A model generated the notes under the pieces. That model saw only the letters and a list, made by a program, of their open reading frames with translations. It made no database searches and was not told the DNA's origin. This document shows positions 9,040 through 17,340 of a stretch of DNA of 64,000 nt, in pieces. Position 1 is the stretch's first letter. Each line of letters begins with the position of its first letter. Position numbers and translations under genes: made by a program. Source of the DNA: Micromonospora parathelypteridis (GTDB lineage: Bacteria; Actinomycetota; Actinomycetes; Mycobacteriales; Micromonosporaceae); contig NZ_JACHDP010000001.1 of assembly GCF_014201145.1 (NCBI RefSeq), forward strand, positions 6,950,532 through 7,014,531. Direction: 5' to 3'.

Positions 9040-9546
9040 GTGAGCCAGGAGACCGCCGACGAAGCAGCCCGGGCAGCGGGATCGGGACGATCGGTCCGAG
9101 CTCTCGACGAGGTGGACCGGCGGATCCTCGACGAGCTGGTCCGGGACGGTCGGACGTCGGTACGGACCCTCGCCGAGCGGATCCACATTTCCCGCACGAA
9201 CGCGTACGCGCGGGTGGAGCGGTTGGTGCGCGACGGGGTGATCACCGGCTTCCGGGCCCAGGTGGCGCCCGAGGCGGCCGGGCTGGGCACCTCGGCGTAC
9301 ATGGCGTTGACGATCGAGCAGAACACCTGGCGGGAGGTGTCGGCCGAGCTGGCCCGGGTCCGCTACGTCGAGCACGTCGCGTTGCTCAGCGGCGAGCACG
9401 ACGTGTTGGCGCTGGTCCGGGCCCCGGACAACGCCGCGCTGCGGGACGTGGTGCTGGACCGGGTGCAGCGCATCGCGGGGGTGCTGTCGACGCGGTCATG
9501 GCTCGTCTTCGAGGAGTTCGGCGGGACGCAGAGCCCCTGGCAGTAG
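9040..9546 (+). CDS. Lrp/AsnC family transcriptional regulator (BkdR-like)
   Basis: I chose the GTG at 9040 because GGAGG lies seven bases upstream; the in-frame TTG at 8986 falls inside the palindromic operator-like region and has no ribosome-binding site. The product is 168 aa: an N-terminal winged HTH (LDEVDRRILDELVRDGRTSVRTLAERIHISRTNAYARVERL, in two parts LDEVDRRILDEL and ISRTNAYARVERL) and a C-terminal RAM ligand-binding domain (GEHDVLALVRAPD, LSTRSWLVFEEF). It probably senses branched-chain amino or oxo acids and controls the divergent dehydrogenase operon, as BkdR does in other bacteria; this is inferred from position. Confidence 0.88.
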   Translation: MSQETADEAARAAGSGRSVRALDEVDRRILDELVRDGRTSVRTLAERIHISRTNAYARVERLVRDGVITGFRAQVAPEAAGLGTSAYMALTIEQNTWREVSAELARVRYVEHVALLSGEHDVLALVRAPDNAALRDVVLDRVQRIAGVLSTRSWLVFEEFGGTQSPWQ

Positions 9547-9556
9547 GCCAGACCGG

Positions 9557-10528
9557 TCACCGCTCGGGCGGGGCTTCCAGCCCTTCCCGGTCGGCCAGCT
9601 CCAACAGCGGCTCCAGCGAGTGCCGGTCACCGTCCAGGCCGGCGTGCGGGTCGCCGCGCTCGGCGAAGCGGGCCGGCACGGACAGCACGTCGAAGTCCTC
9701 CGGTCGGGCGTCGTCCAGCTCCGCCCACTCCAGCGGCGCCGACACCAGGGCTCTGGGCGTGGGCCGGATCGAGTACGCCGAGGCCATCGTGTGGTCCCGG
9801 GACATCTGGTTGTAGTCGACGAAGACCGGCCGGTCCCGCTGGTCGCGCCACCAGGTGGTGGTGACCAGCTCCGGCAGCCGGCGCTGCATCTCGCGGCCCA
9901 GGGCGAGCACCGCCCGACGGCAGTCGCCGAAGCTCCACCGCGGCTCGATCGACAGGTAGACGTGCAGGCCCCGCCCGCCGGTGGTCTTCGGGTAGCCGGT
10001 CAGGCCCAGCTCGGCGAGGAACGCCCGCACCTCCCGGGCGACCGGCACCACCTGCTCGAACCCGACGCCGGGCATCGGGTCGAGGTCGATGCGCAGCTGG
10101 TCGGGTCGTTCCACGTCGGCGGCCGTGACCGGCCACGGGTGGAAACGAAGGGTGCCCAGGTTCGCCGCCCAGATCACCACGGCCAACTCGCTCGGTGCGA
10201 CCTCGTCGGCGGTACGACCGCTGGGGAAGGTGATGTGCGCGGTGCGCACCCACTCGGGCGCGCCCGCCGGCAGTCTCTTTTGATAGAACGCGTCGCCCCG
10301 GTTGGTCTGCCGGGTGGCGATCGTCGCGCCCTCGAAGACACCACGCGGCCAGCGTTCCAGCATCGTCGGCCGGTCCCGCAACGCGCGCAGGATGCCGTCA
10401 CCCACCGCCAGGAAGTAGTTGACCACGTCCAGCTTGGTCAGCCCACGCTCCGGGAAGTACGGCTTGTCGGGGCTGGAGACGCGGACCAGCCGCTCCCCCA
10501 CCTGGATCTCCTCCGCCGCCGTCGCCAC
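9557..10528 (-). CDS. stand-alone LigD-type DNA polymerase/primase domain protein
   Basis: 323 aa from a GTG at 10528 (GTG GCG ACG GCG), with a weak GGGGG upstream. It corresponds to the polymerase (PrimPol-like) domain of bacterial NHEJ ligase D. Visible signatures are SSPDKPYFPERGLTKLDVVNYF, the metal-binding RIDLDPMPGVGFEQV, TTGGRGLHVYLSIEP and DYNQMSRDHTMASAYSIRPTPRALVSAPLEW. There is no ligase or phosphoesterase domain and no ku gene in the window. Actinobacteria often encode such separate PolDom proteins, which add ribonucleotides at broken ends with a separate ligase. It is convergent with the Lrp-type gene, only 10 bp apart. Confidence 0.9.
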   Translation of the reverse strand: MATAAEEIQVGERLVRVSSPDKPYFPERGLTKLDVVNYFLAVGDGILRALRDRPTMLERWPRGVFEGATIATRQTNRGDAFYQKRLPAGAPEWVRTAHITFPSGRTADEVAPSELAVVIWAANLGTLRFHPWPVTAADVERPDQLRIDLDPMPGVGFEQVVPVAREVRAFLAELGLTGYPKTTGGRGLHVYLSIEPRWSFGDCRRAVLALGREMQRRLPELVTTTWWRDQRDRPVFVDYNQMSRDHTMASAYSIRPTPRALVSAPLEWAELDDARPEDFDVLSVPARFAERGDPHAGLDGDRHSLEPLLELADREGLEAPPER

Positions 10529-10563
10529 GCCCCCGAGGGTACGACGCCGGAGCGGTCCGGAGG

Positions 10564-11868
10564 CTACCGGCCGGAAACCAGCGTGGCGGGCTGCTGCGGC
10601 AACTCCTGCGTCGGACCACCGACCTGCGCCGGCGGTGTCCCGGGTGGTTCCTCGGCCACCGCGGTCTGCTGCTCGACCGGCACCCGCTGCGACGACCGGC
10701 GGGCCACGAAGCCCGGCGTCCAGTCCTTCAACCGCAGCGCCGGCCGCTCGACCAGCTTCCAGGAGAGGAAGGCGGCGGCGAAGGCGACCGCGACCGACAT
10801 CGCCGCGAACGGCACGTACCCCCAGCGGCTCCAGCCCAGGCTCGTCATCACCTGTTGGAAGACGAAGCCGTAGATGTAGATGCCGTACGAGTAGTCGTTC
10901 TTGCGACCCACGAAGTGCAGCTGACGCGGCATCCGCACCGACAGCCAGACCAGCAGGTACGCGAACGCGGGCAGCCCGATGGCGAAGAAGCCACCGAAGA
11001 GCAGCGACAACCCGAGCGCCACCGCCGAGCCGATGCCCAGCGCGTCGTTGATCGGCACCCGCTCCCGGTAGAGGTCCATGGTCGCGCCGGCGGCGAAGAG
11101 GAAGCCCAGGTAGACGATGTAGTAGAAGGACATCCCGCCGACCAGGGGCGAGTTGAAGCTCCAGCTCGCCGTCGACGCCGGGCCGCTGAAGTGCCCGGAG
11201 GTCACCCAGTCGTGCAGGATGCTCAGGTAGAGCGCGGCGGTCAGGAACAGCACGAACCGGCGGGCGTTGCGCAGCACCGCGGTCACTGCCAGCACGCCCA
11301 CCACGACGTAGCAGAACATCTCGTACTTGAGCGACCACAGGGCGCCGTTGAAGACGCTGTAGTTGACCTTCTCACCCCACGGGGTGGTCTCCACGAACAG
11401 GTCCCGGACGCCGTACTGACGGACGCCGGTCCACCAGTTGGCCTGCAGGTAGGCCAGCGGGCCGCCCCGGTCCCAGGGATTGTCGAAGAAGCCGGCGACG
11501 GTGCCGTGCTCGCGCAGCGCGACCAGGGGGGCGATCACCAGCGCGCTGATCAGCAGACAGACCCAGAGACCGGGGAAGATGCGCAGGGCCCGGTGCCAGG
11601 CGTAGCGGATCAGACCGGTACGCCGCGCACTGCGGGTGATCAGCAGGCCGGAGAGCACGAAGAAGCCGTAGACGGCCATGGTGCCGACGTTGGTCTGCCG
11701 ACCGGTCAGGTAATAGCCGAGGTCGTGGGCACCGAAGCCGAGCGGCTTGGAGTGCGACAGCACGACGCCGACGGCGAGCAGGAGCCGGATCAGTCCGATG
11801 CCGTTGCTGCGGCCGGAGAGCAGGTCGGCAAGCGTGCCACGGGACCTGACGAGGGCGGGGGTAGTCAT
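10564..11868 (-). CDS. acyltransferase family 3 membrane protein
   Basis: 434 aa, about ten hydrophobic segments. The N-terminus (NGIGLIRLLLAVGVVLSHS) and LSGLLITRSARRTGLIRYAWHRALRIFPGLWVCL are the classic acyltransferase-3 signatures (conserved His and R-x-x-R region). The C-terminal 45 residues are Gln/Pro-rich and probably cytoplasmic. Such enzymes O-acylate surface polysaccharides, peptidoglycan, or glycosylated metabolites. It is the last gene of a minus-strand group with an NAD-dependent epimerase and a GT2 glycosyltransferase, indicating modification of an exported glycan or glycolipid. The acyl donor and acceptor are unknown. Confidence 0.88.
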   Translation of the reverse strand: MTTPALVRSRGTLADLLSGRSNGIGLIRLLLAVGVVLSHSKPLGFGAHDLGYYLTGRQTNVGTMAVYGFFVLSGLLITRSARRTGLIRYAWHRALRIFPGLWVCLLISALVIAPLVALREHGTVAGFFDNPWDRGGPLAYLQANWWTGVRQYGVRDLFVETTPWGEKVNYSVFNGALWSLKYEMFCYVVVGVLAVTAVLRNARRFVLFLTAALYLSILHDWVTSGHFSGPASTASWSFNSPLVGGMSFYYIVYLGFLFAAGATMDLYRERVPINDALGIGSAVALGLSLLFGGFFAIGLPAFAYLLVWLSVRMPRQLHFVGRKNDYSYGIYIYGFVFQQVMTSLGWSRWGYVPFAAMSVAVAFAAAFLSWKLVERPALRLKDWTPGFVARRSSQRVPVEQQTAVAEEPPGTPPAQVGGPTQELPQQPATLVSGR

Positions 11869-11890
11869 GCGGTCAGGAACCTCTCGACCA

Positions 11891-12892
11891 TCAGGCGGGC
11901 ACCTCGGCGCCGGCGTGCTCCCACAACTGCTTCATCTCGGTGTGTAGATCATCGCTCGGCGACCAACCGAGCACCTCGGCGGCCAGCCCGACGTCGAGCC
12001 GCTGCCAGTTGGTCTCGGCGGGGCCGGTGTGCTCGGCCTCGACGAGGTCGGTCGGCACCTCGCTCACGTCGATGAGGAGTCGGACCATATCACGCGCGCT
12101 GGATGCCACCCCCCGACCGATGTTGATCACGCGGCCGGCGGCGTTGGGGCGGGTCACGGCCAGCAGCACGGCGGCGACCACGTCACTGATGCCGATGAAA
12201 TCGCGTCGGGAACCGAGCGGCGCCAGCTCCAGCCGTGCCCGCTCACCGGACCGCTGGGCTTCGCGCAGCCGGCCCGCGACCACCCCGAGCAGGCTGTGCC
12301 CGGGCTGGCCGGCGCCGATGACGTTGCCGACCCGCAGCGTGACGCCCTCGATCCGGCCCTGCCGGTCCGCCTCGATGATCGCCGCGGTGCAGCGCAACTT
12401 GAACTCGCCGTACGGCATCACCGGCGCGGGGGTCATCTGCTCGGACATCGAGGTGTCGACCGGGACCAGCCCGTACTCGTGCACACTGCCGATCTGGACC
12501 ACGCGGGCCCGCCGGGGCAGGCGGCCCACGGCCTCCGTGAGCCGCTCGACCAGGGTGACGTTGACCGCGAGCATCTGCGCCTCGCTCAGCCCCCACATCC
12601 CGCCCGCCGCGTTGATCACCACGTCCGGGTCGAGGTCACGCAGCACCGCGGTGATCTCGTCGACGTCGGCGGCGGCCAGGTCCAGCGCGCGGACCACGAC
12701 GCCCGGGCCGATGGCCTTCGGGTTGCGCGCGACGGCGACCACGGTGTGGCCGTGGTCGGCCAGCGCGCGGCAGATGGGGCGGCCGAGGAATCCTGTGCCG
12801 CCGAGCACCACCACCCGCAGCGCCTGTCCTGCGTCCTCCGTCGGGCGTCGTGGTGTGACGGTCATGGCGTCTCCCTGGCTGTCGTCGTTCAT
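11891..12892 (-). CDS. NAD-dependent epimerase/dehydratase family protein
   Basis: 333 aa from the ATG at 12892, which overlaps the glycosyltransferase stop (ATGA). An alternative ATG at 12865 has a better GGGAG site five bases upstream and would remove nine residues. The protein is an extended SDR with the dinucleotide motif VVLGGTGFLGRPICRAL, catalytic YGEFK (Y-x-x-x-K), and INIGRG near the substrate pocket. It probably makes or modifies a nucleotide sugar for the neighbouring glycosyltransferase and acyltransferase. The specific sugar cannot be read from the sequence. Confidence 0.85.
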   Translation of the reverse strand: MNDDSQGDAMTVTPRRPTEDAGQALRVVVLGGTGFLGRPICRALADHGHTVVAVARNPKAIGPGVVVRALDLAAADVDEITAVLRDLDPDVVINAAGGMWGLSEAQMLAVNVTLVERLTEAVGRLPRRARVVQIGSVHEYGLVPVDTSMSEQMTPAPVMPYGEFKLRCTAAIIEADRQGRIEGVTLRVGNVIGAGQPGHSLLGVVAGRLREAQRSGERARLELAPLGSRRDFIGISDVVAAVLLAVTRPNAAGRVINIGRGVASSARDMVRLLIDVSEVPTDLVEAEHTGPAETNWQRLDVGLAAEVLGWSPSDDLHTEMKQLWEHAGAEVPA

Positions 12893-13779
12893 CGGCCCGG
12901 CCCGAACGCGTGCCGGGACAGGCTCCGTACGCCGGCCATCTTGCCCGAGAGCACCGCCGTCGGCAGCATGGTGATGGCGTGCAGCCGGGACGAGGTGTAG
13001 CGACGGGCCGCCCGGGCCGCCCGGGGCCAGCCCTGCTCGTCCATGCGCCGGGCGACATCGACGAAGTACGCCCGCGCCTCGGTGAACCGGGAGCCGTTGA
13101 CCGCGTCGGCGGCGGACTTGCTGACCGCGTGCCGCCGGTACTGGAAGCAGAGGGTGTTGTCGACCGCCATCTGCTCACCGCGCTGGATCAGGTCGATGAC
13201 CAGCGCCAGATCCTGGATGACCTGGAACTCGTCGCGGAAGTCGACGGCCTTGAGCGCGTCCGTGCGCCAGCAGATCGACGGGAAGTAGAACCAGCAGCCG
13301 CGCAGCAGGCTGGCCGCCAGGTCCTCGCCTCCCATCAGCTCGCGGGAGTCGATCCGGGGGGCGTAGAGCCGCCGCTTGGCCTCGTCGACGATCGTGTTGA
13401 CCACCGTGCCGTCGGCGTCGATGACCTCGACCCCCGGCTGGACCATGCCGACGCCCGGGTACTGCTCGATCACCGATCGCACGGTGGCGACGTAGTTGGG
13501 GTGCATGATGTCGTCCGTGCCCATCATCACCAGGTATTCGTGCTCGGCGAGACCGACACACTTGCGGTAGTTGGCGGTGATCCCCAGATTGCGCTCGTTG
13601 CGCTGGTAGCTGACCCGCTCGTCGTCGATGCCCGCGAACCACTCCGGCACCCCCGGCGCGGTGCCGTCGTCGACCACGGTGAGGCGCCAGCCAGGGTCAC
13701 TCTGCGCCATCACGCTGCGCACTGCCGCCTGCATGAGGGGCACGCTTCCGTAGTACGGCAGCATTATGTCGACAATCAT
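12889..13779 (-). CDS. family 2 glycosyltransferase
   Basis: 296 aa from the ATG at 13779; upstream in-frame residues do not belong to the fold. The GT-A core begins MIVDIMLPYYGSVPLMQAAVRSV, followed by WRLTVVDDGT, the nucleotide-sugar region RNERNLGITANYRKCV, and the DxD-type MGTDDIMHPNYV. The C-terminal part is basic. It transfers a sugar from a nucleotide donor, most likely in surface polysaccharide or glycolipid assembly. It is first in a three-gene minus-strand unit (glycosyltransferase, epimerase, acyltransferase) and divergent from a membrane-embedded glycosyltransferase at 13976. Confidence 0.88.
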   Translation of the reverse strand: MIVDIMLPYYGSVPLMQAAVRSVMAQSDPGWRLTVVDDGTAPGVPEWFAGIDDERVSYQRNERNLGITANYRKCVGLAEHEYLVMMGTDDIMHPNYVATVRSVIEQYPGVGMVQPGVEVIDADGTVVNTIVDEAKRRLYAPRIDSRELMGGEDLAASLLRGCWFYFPSICWRTDALKAVDFRDEFQVIQDLALVIDLIQRGEQMAVDNTLCFQYRRHAVSKSAADAVNGSRFTEARAYFVDVARRMDEQGWPRAARAARRYTSSRLHAITMLPTAVLSGKMAGVRSLSRHAFGPGR

Positions 13780-13975
13780 GGGGTCGGCAGGCCTAACTGT
13801 GCGTGGTGGAAGTAGCTCGACAGGCGCGGGCCACATTATCAGGCTCGCCCCGGCGATCGACCATCGCCGAACCGGCCGGGTGTCCACTCCACCGCGCCGA
13901 TGACGGTCCGACGCCGACCTCGGCGGGCGCTATCATCGTCGCGCCCGTAACCCCCCGCCCCCGGATCGGACGCCA

Positions 13976-15538
13976 ATGTCAGACCGCGCCGTCGCCACAG
14001 ACGCGCATCCCGCGCAGATCGACGCGGGGAGTCCGCCCCGGCCCGTCACCGGGCCGAGCCGTCAGCTGGTCGCCCTCCCCCGGCGGCTGGCGCTCAGCGT
14101 CTGGTTCTGGCCGACGGCGTTCGCCGCACTCGCCGTCGGGTGGCGCCTCGGCAGCCCGGAGATGTGGCACGACGAGCTGGTCACCGTCGACGTGGCGACC
14201 CGCTCCACCCGGCAGATCCGGGGCATGCTGGCGAACGTCGACGCCGTGCACGGGGCCTACTACCTGTTCATGCACGGCTGGACGACGCTGTTCGGCACCG
14301 GCCCCGCCGCGGTGCGACTGCCGTCGGCGCTGGCCATGATCCTGGCCACCGCCTGCGTGGCGCTGGCGGCGCGGCGGCTCTTCGACCACCGGGCGGGTGT
14401 CGCCGCCGGGTTCGTCTTCGCCCTGGTGCCCACGGTCACCCGCTTCGGGCAGGAGACCCGTTCGTACGCCTTCGTCGTCCTCGCCGCGGCGGCGGCCACC
14501 CTGTTCCTGCTCCGCGCGCTGGAGCGGCCGGGGTGGTGGCGCTGGGCGGCGTACGCGCTCGCGGTGGCCGGCATCGGCCTGGTGAACGTGGTGGCGCTGA
14601 CCCTGCTGCTCGGGCACGGGACGGCCGTCCTGATCCACTGCTGGCGGGAGCGCCGCTGGTGGTCGCTGGCCTGGTTCGCGCTCGGTGCCGCCGGTGGGGT
14701 GGCGATCGCCGCGCCGGTGATCCTGCGGGGCATGAGGCAGGCCGGGCGGCAGGTCAGCTGGATCCCGGACAGCCCGCCCTGGACGGTCTGGGAGCAGGCG
14801 TACGGCTCGACGCTGCTCGCCGTCGCGGTGACCGCGCTGGCCGCGGTGGGTGTGCTGACCCACCTGCGCCGCGACGTCCTCGCCCGGTCGGTGAGCGCGG
14901 CGCTGGTCGCCGTGCTGCCGGTGCCGGTGATCCTGCTGGCCTCGACCGGCGACATCAACTACTTCTTCTCCAAGTACCTGCTGTTCCTGCTGCCGGCCTG
15001 GGCCGTGCTCGCCGGCGCGGGGATCGCCGTGCTGCGCCGCGCCCCGCTGGTGGCGGTGGCACTCGTGGTCGTCGCCGCGCTGTCCGTGCCCGGTCAGCTC
15101 GCGCTGCGGGGGGAGTACTCGCACGGCTGGTACACCTATCCGCAGGCACGGGCGTTCAAGCCGCTGTCCTACTCCGAGGCGGCACGGATCATCGAGGCCG
15201 ACTACCAGCCCGGTGACGGCCTCGTGGCGGGCGGCCCCTGGTGGTGGATGCACGAGCCCGGGGTGCGCTACTACCTCCCGGCGGACGTCGCGCCGCGCAA
15301 CGTCTTCGAGCAGCGGTCCGCGGCACAGCGCAACGAGCTGTTCGGGGCGGCGTGTGCCGACCCGGCGAGCTGTCTGCGGGACGAGCCGCGCATCTGGGTG
15401 CTGCTGCCGACGGTCACCGACGCGCCGCTGACGGGGCTACCGAAGAAGCAGGCCACCGTGCTGACCGAGCGCTACGAGGTGGTTCGGGTGACCCACGCGA
15501 CCGGGATCACCGTCGCCCTGCTGCAACGGCGCGGCTGA
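13976..15538 (+). CDS. membrane glycosyltransferase, GT39/ArnT-like (GT-C fold)
   Basis: 520 aa with about 11 predicted membrane spans. The first periplasmic loop has GSPEMWHDELVTVDVATRS, the acidic (DE) loop of GT-C enzymes that use polyprenyl-phosphate sugars. Other typical pieces are RLPSALAMILATACVALAAR, FGQETRSYAFVVLAAAAATL and NYFFSKYLLFLLPAW. C-terminal to the membrane part is a roughly 120-aa soluble domain. It probably attaches a lipid-linked sugar to protein or glycan outside the membrane. It is divergent from the glycosyltransferase/epimerase/acyltransferase group, with a TATCAT -10-like hexamer at 13931-13936. Confidence 0.82.
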   Translation: MSDRAVATDAHPAQIDAGSPPRPVTGPSRQLVALPRRLALSVWFWPTAFAALAVGWRLGSPEMWHDELVTVDVATRSTRQIRGMLANVDAVHGAYYLFMHGWTTLFGTGPAAVRLPSALAMILATACVALAARRLFDHRAGVAAGFVFALVPTVTRFGQETRSYAFVVLAAAAATLFLLRALERPGWWRWAAYALAVAGIGLVNVVALTLLLGHGTAVLIHCWRERRWWSLAWFALGAAGGVAIAAPVILRGMRQAGRQVSWIPDSPPWTVWEQAYGSTLLAVAVTALAAVGVLTHLRRDVLARSVSAALVAVLPVPVILLASTGDINYFFSKYLLFLLPAWAVLAGAGIAVLRRAPLVAVALVVVAALSVPGQLALRGEYSHGWYTYPQARAFKPLSYSEAARIIEADYQPGDGLVAGGPWWWMHEPGVRYYLPADVAPRNVFEQRSAAQRNELFGAACADPASCLRDEPRIWVLLPTVTDAPLTGLPKKQATVLTERYEVVRVTHATGITVALLQRRG

Positions 15539-15582
15539 GCGCGCGCGGTTACCGCCGACGGTGCCCGGGTAGGGGGATCGGC

Positions 15583-16314
15583 ATGGCGGAACTGGCGACG
15601 CTCTGGATCATTCGGCACGGTGAGAGCACCGCGAACGTGGCGGCGACACACGCCGAGGCGTCCGGCGAGGAGCTGATCGGGCTCAGTCACCGCGATGCCG
15701 ACGTGCCGCTCTCCCCCACCGGCGAGGAGCAGGCCCGGGCCACCGGCCGTTGGCTGACCGGGCTGCCCCCGGACCGCCGGCCGGACGTGGCGGTGGTGTC
15801 GCCGTACCTGCGGGCGGTCTGCACCGCCGAGTTGGCGCTGCACGGCACCGGCGTGCCGGTGAGCCGGGACGAGCGGCTACGCGACCGGGAGTTGGGCATC
15901 CTCGACGGCTTGACCGGGCACGGGGTGCGCCGCCGGTATCCCGACGAGGCCGAGCGCCGAGCCCGGCTCGGCAAGTTCTACTACCGGCCGCCGGGCGGGG
16001 AGTCCTGGACCGACGTGGCGCTGCGGCTGCGGACACTCCTCGGCGACCTGCGCCGGGACCACGAGGGCCGGCGGGTTCTGCTCTTCGGCCACGACGCGCT
16101 GGTCTTTCTGCTGCGTTACCTGGTGGAGGGGTTGACCGAGACGGACCTGATGGCGCTGACCCGCGAGCACGTCATCGCCAACTGCTCGATCACCGACTGG
16201 TCCGCCGACGCCCAGGATCGACTGCTCCTGGGCGGATTCAACGAGGTCGGCCACCTGCACCGGCAGGGCGCCCAGCCGACCAGGGAGGACGAGGTCAATG
16301 CCGAACCGGTCTGA
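15583..16314 (+). CDS. histidine phosphatase family protein
   Basis: ATG at 15583 with AGGGGGA upstream; 243 aa. The phosphohistidine motif LWIIRHGEST is at residues 6-15, the second catalytic-histidine segment is LLFGHDALVFLLRYL, and RDRELGILDG provides the acidic catalytic residue, as in phosphoglycerate-mutase-like phosphatases. Substrate is unknown (small phosphorylated metabolites are typical). The 3' end overlaps the downstream NAD(P)HX dehydratase gene by 17 nt, so the two are co-expressed. Confidence 0.87.
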   Translation: MAELATLWIIRHGESTANVAATHAEASGEELIGLSHRDADVPLSPTGEEQARATGRWLTGLPPDRRPDVAVVSPYLRAVCTAELALHGTGVPVSRDERLRDRELGILDGLTGHGVRRRYPDEAERRARLGKFYYRPPGGESWTDVALRLRTLLGDLRRDHEGRRVLLFGHDALVFLLRYLVEGLTETDLMALTREHVIANCSITDWSADAQDRLLLGGFNEVGHLHRQGAQPTREDEVNAEPV

Positions 16315-17167
16315 GGTGAAGGTGATCACGCCGGGGCTGCTACGGGACTGGGCGCTACCGGTGCCGGTCGGTGGCAAGCAGAGCCGGGGCACCGTGCTGG
16401 TGGTCGGTGGGTCACGCTTCACCCCCGGCGCGGTGCTGCTCGCCGGGGTGGCCGCGCTGCGCGCCGGCGCCGGGGTGCTCCAGCTCGCCGCCGCCGAGTC
16501 CACCGCCGCCACGCTCAGCATCCAGGTGCCCGAGGCGCTGGTGGTCGGGCTGCCGGAGACCCCCGACGGCGCGGTCGCCGCCGACCGGGAGGGCCAGCTC
16601 GGCGAGCTGGTCGCTCAGGCCGACGTGGTGGCTGTCGGGCCGGGGTTGAAGGCGATCGACGAGACCAACCGGCTACTGAGCCTGGTCCTGGACGCCGCCC
16701 GGCCGCAGACGTCGCTGGTCCTCGACGCGTACGCCCTCGGTGCGCTCAGCCACGCGCCGGACCTGCTGGTCGGCTCGGGCCGGCCCGTGGTGCTCACCCC
16801 GAACGTCACCGAGGCCGGGCACCTGCTCGGGCGGGACCCGGGCGACGACCTGGACGCCGAGGCGGCCGAGCTGGCCACCCGGTACGAGGCGGTCGTCTCG
16901 CTCTACGGGCACGTGGCCGCCCCGGACGGCCGTGGTTGGCGCGAGGAGAGCGGTGACGCGGGGCTGGGCACCTCCGGCAGCGGGGACGTGCTCGCCGGGT
17001 TGCTGGCGGGGCTGCTGTCCCGCGGCGCGGACCCGGCGCAGGCCGCCTGCTGGGGCTCGTTCGCGCACGCGGTGAGCGGCCAGCGGCTGATCCCCCGGTA
17101 CGGGCGGATCGGCTTCCTCGCCCGGGAGCTGCTCGACGAGATCCCGGGAACGCTGGCCACCGTCTGA
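16298..17167 (+). CDS. nnrD: ADP-dependent NAD(P)H-hydrate dehydratase
   Basis: 289 aa; ATG at 16298 lies inside the end of the preceding phosphatase gene. It is a ribokinase-fold carbohydrate-kinase-like protein with [29 protein letters not shown], the nucleotide-binding [15 protein letters not shown], and the catalytic/anion-hole motif [17 protein letters not shown]. It dehydrates the damaged S-form of hydrated NAD(P)H using ADP. The usual partner epimerase (NnrE domain) is not fused here; the length fits the single-domain dehydratase. Confidence 0.9.
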   Translation: MPNRSEVKVITPGLLRDWALPVPVGGKQSRGTVLVVGGSRFTPGAVLLAGVAALRAGAGVLQLAAAESTAATLSIQVPEALVVGLPETPDGAVAADREGQLGELVAQADVVAVGPGLKAIDETNRLLSLVLDAARPQTSLVLDAYALGALSHAPDLLVGSGRPVVLTPNVTEAGHLLGRDPGDDLDAEAAELATRYEAVVSLYGHVAAPDGRGWREESGDAGLGTSGSGDVLAGLLAGLLSRGADPAQAACWGSFAHAVSGQRLIPRYGRIGFLARELLDEIPGTLATV

Positions 17168-17224
17168 CCGAACACCGGCGTGTCGCCCACGGAGGCCGGC
17201 CGGGGCGGTGGTCCCCTCCCCCGG

Positions 17225-17230
17225 TAGGAT
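17225..17230 (+). promoter_or_regulatory. -10 element (TAGGAT) for the glyA transcript
   Basis: TAGGAT lies just upstream of the riboswitch aptamer, placing a transcription start at about 17236-17238, exactly at the base of the first helix. No good -35 hexamer is visible. The fit of start site and aptamer boundary is the main support. Confidence 0.5.
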
Positions 17231-17234
17231 CGGA

Positions 17235-17314
17235 CCGGGCCGTTACTGGCGCGTGGGGATGGACAACCATCGGGGAGCGGCCCCGTCACGAGGACGTTTG
17301 CCGAGCGCCTGGGC
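17235..17314 (+). ncRNA. ZTP riboswitch (pfl motif) upstream of glyA
   Basis: The conserved pieces of the pfl/ZTP aptamer occur in order and spacing: GGGCCG (17237-17242), ACTGGCG (17245-17251), a helix GATGG/CCATC (17258-17262, 17267-17271), CGGGGAG (17271-17277), CGGCCC (17278-17283) closing the first helix, then a variable linker and the 3' element CGCCTGGGC (17306-17314). ZTP (ZMP triphosphate) accumulates on folate shortage, and pfl RNAs are known to control folate and purine genes including glyA. Immediately 3' the CTTCC (17315-17319) can pair with the GGAGG ribosome-binding site (17332-17336), suggesting translational control; that part is inference. Confidence 0.9.
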
Positions 17315-17340
17315 CTTCCCGCACGTCTGTTGGAGGTCGT

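Noticed and set aside
9557..10528. Complete NHEJ system (Ku plus multidomain LigD)
   Set aside because: Only the polymerase domain is present; no ku or ATP-dependent ligase is encoded nearby.
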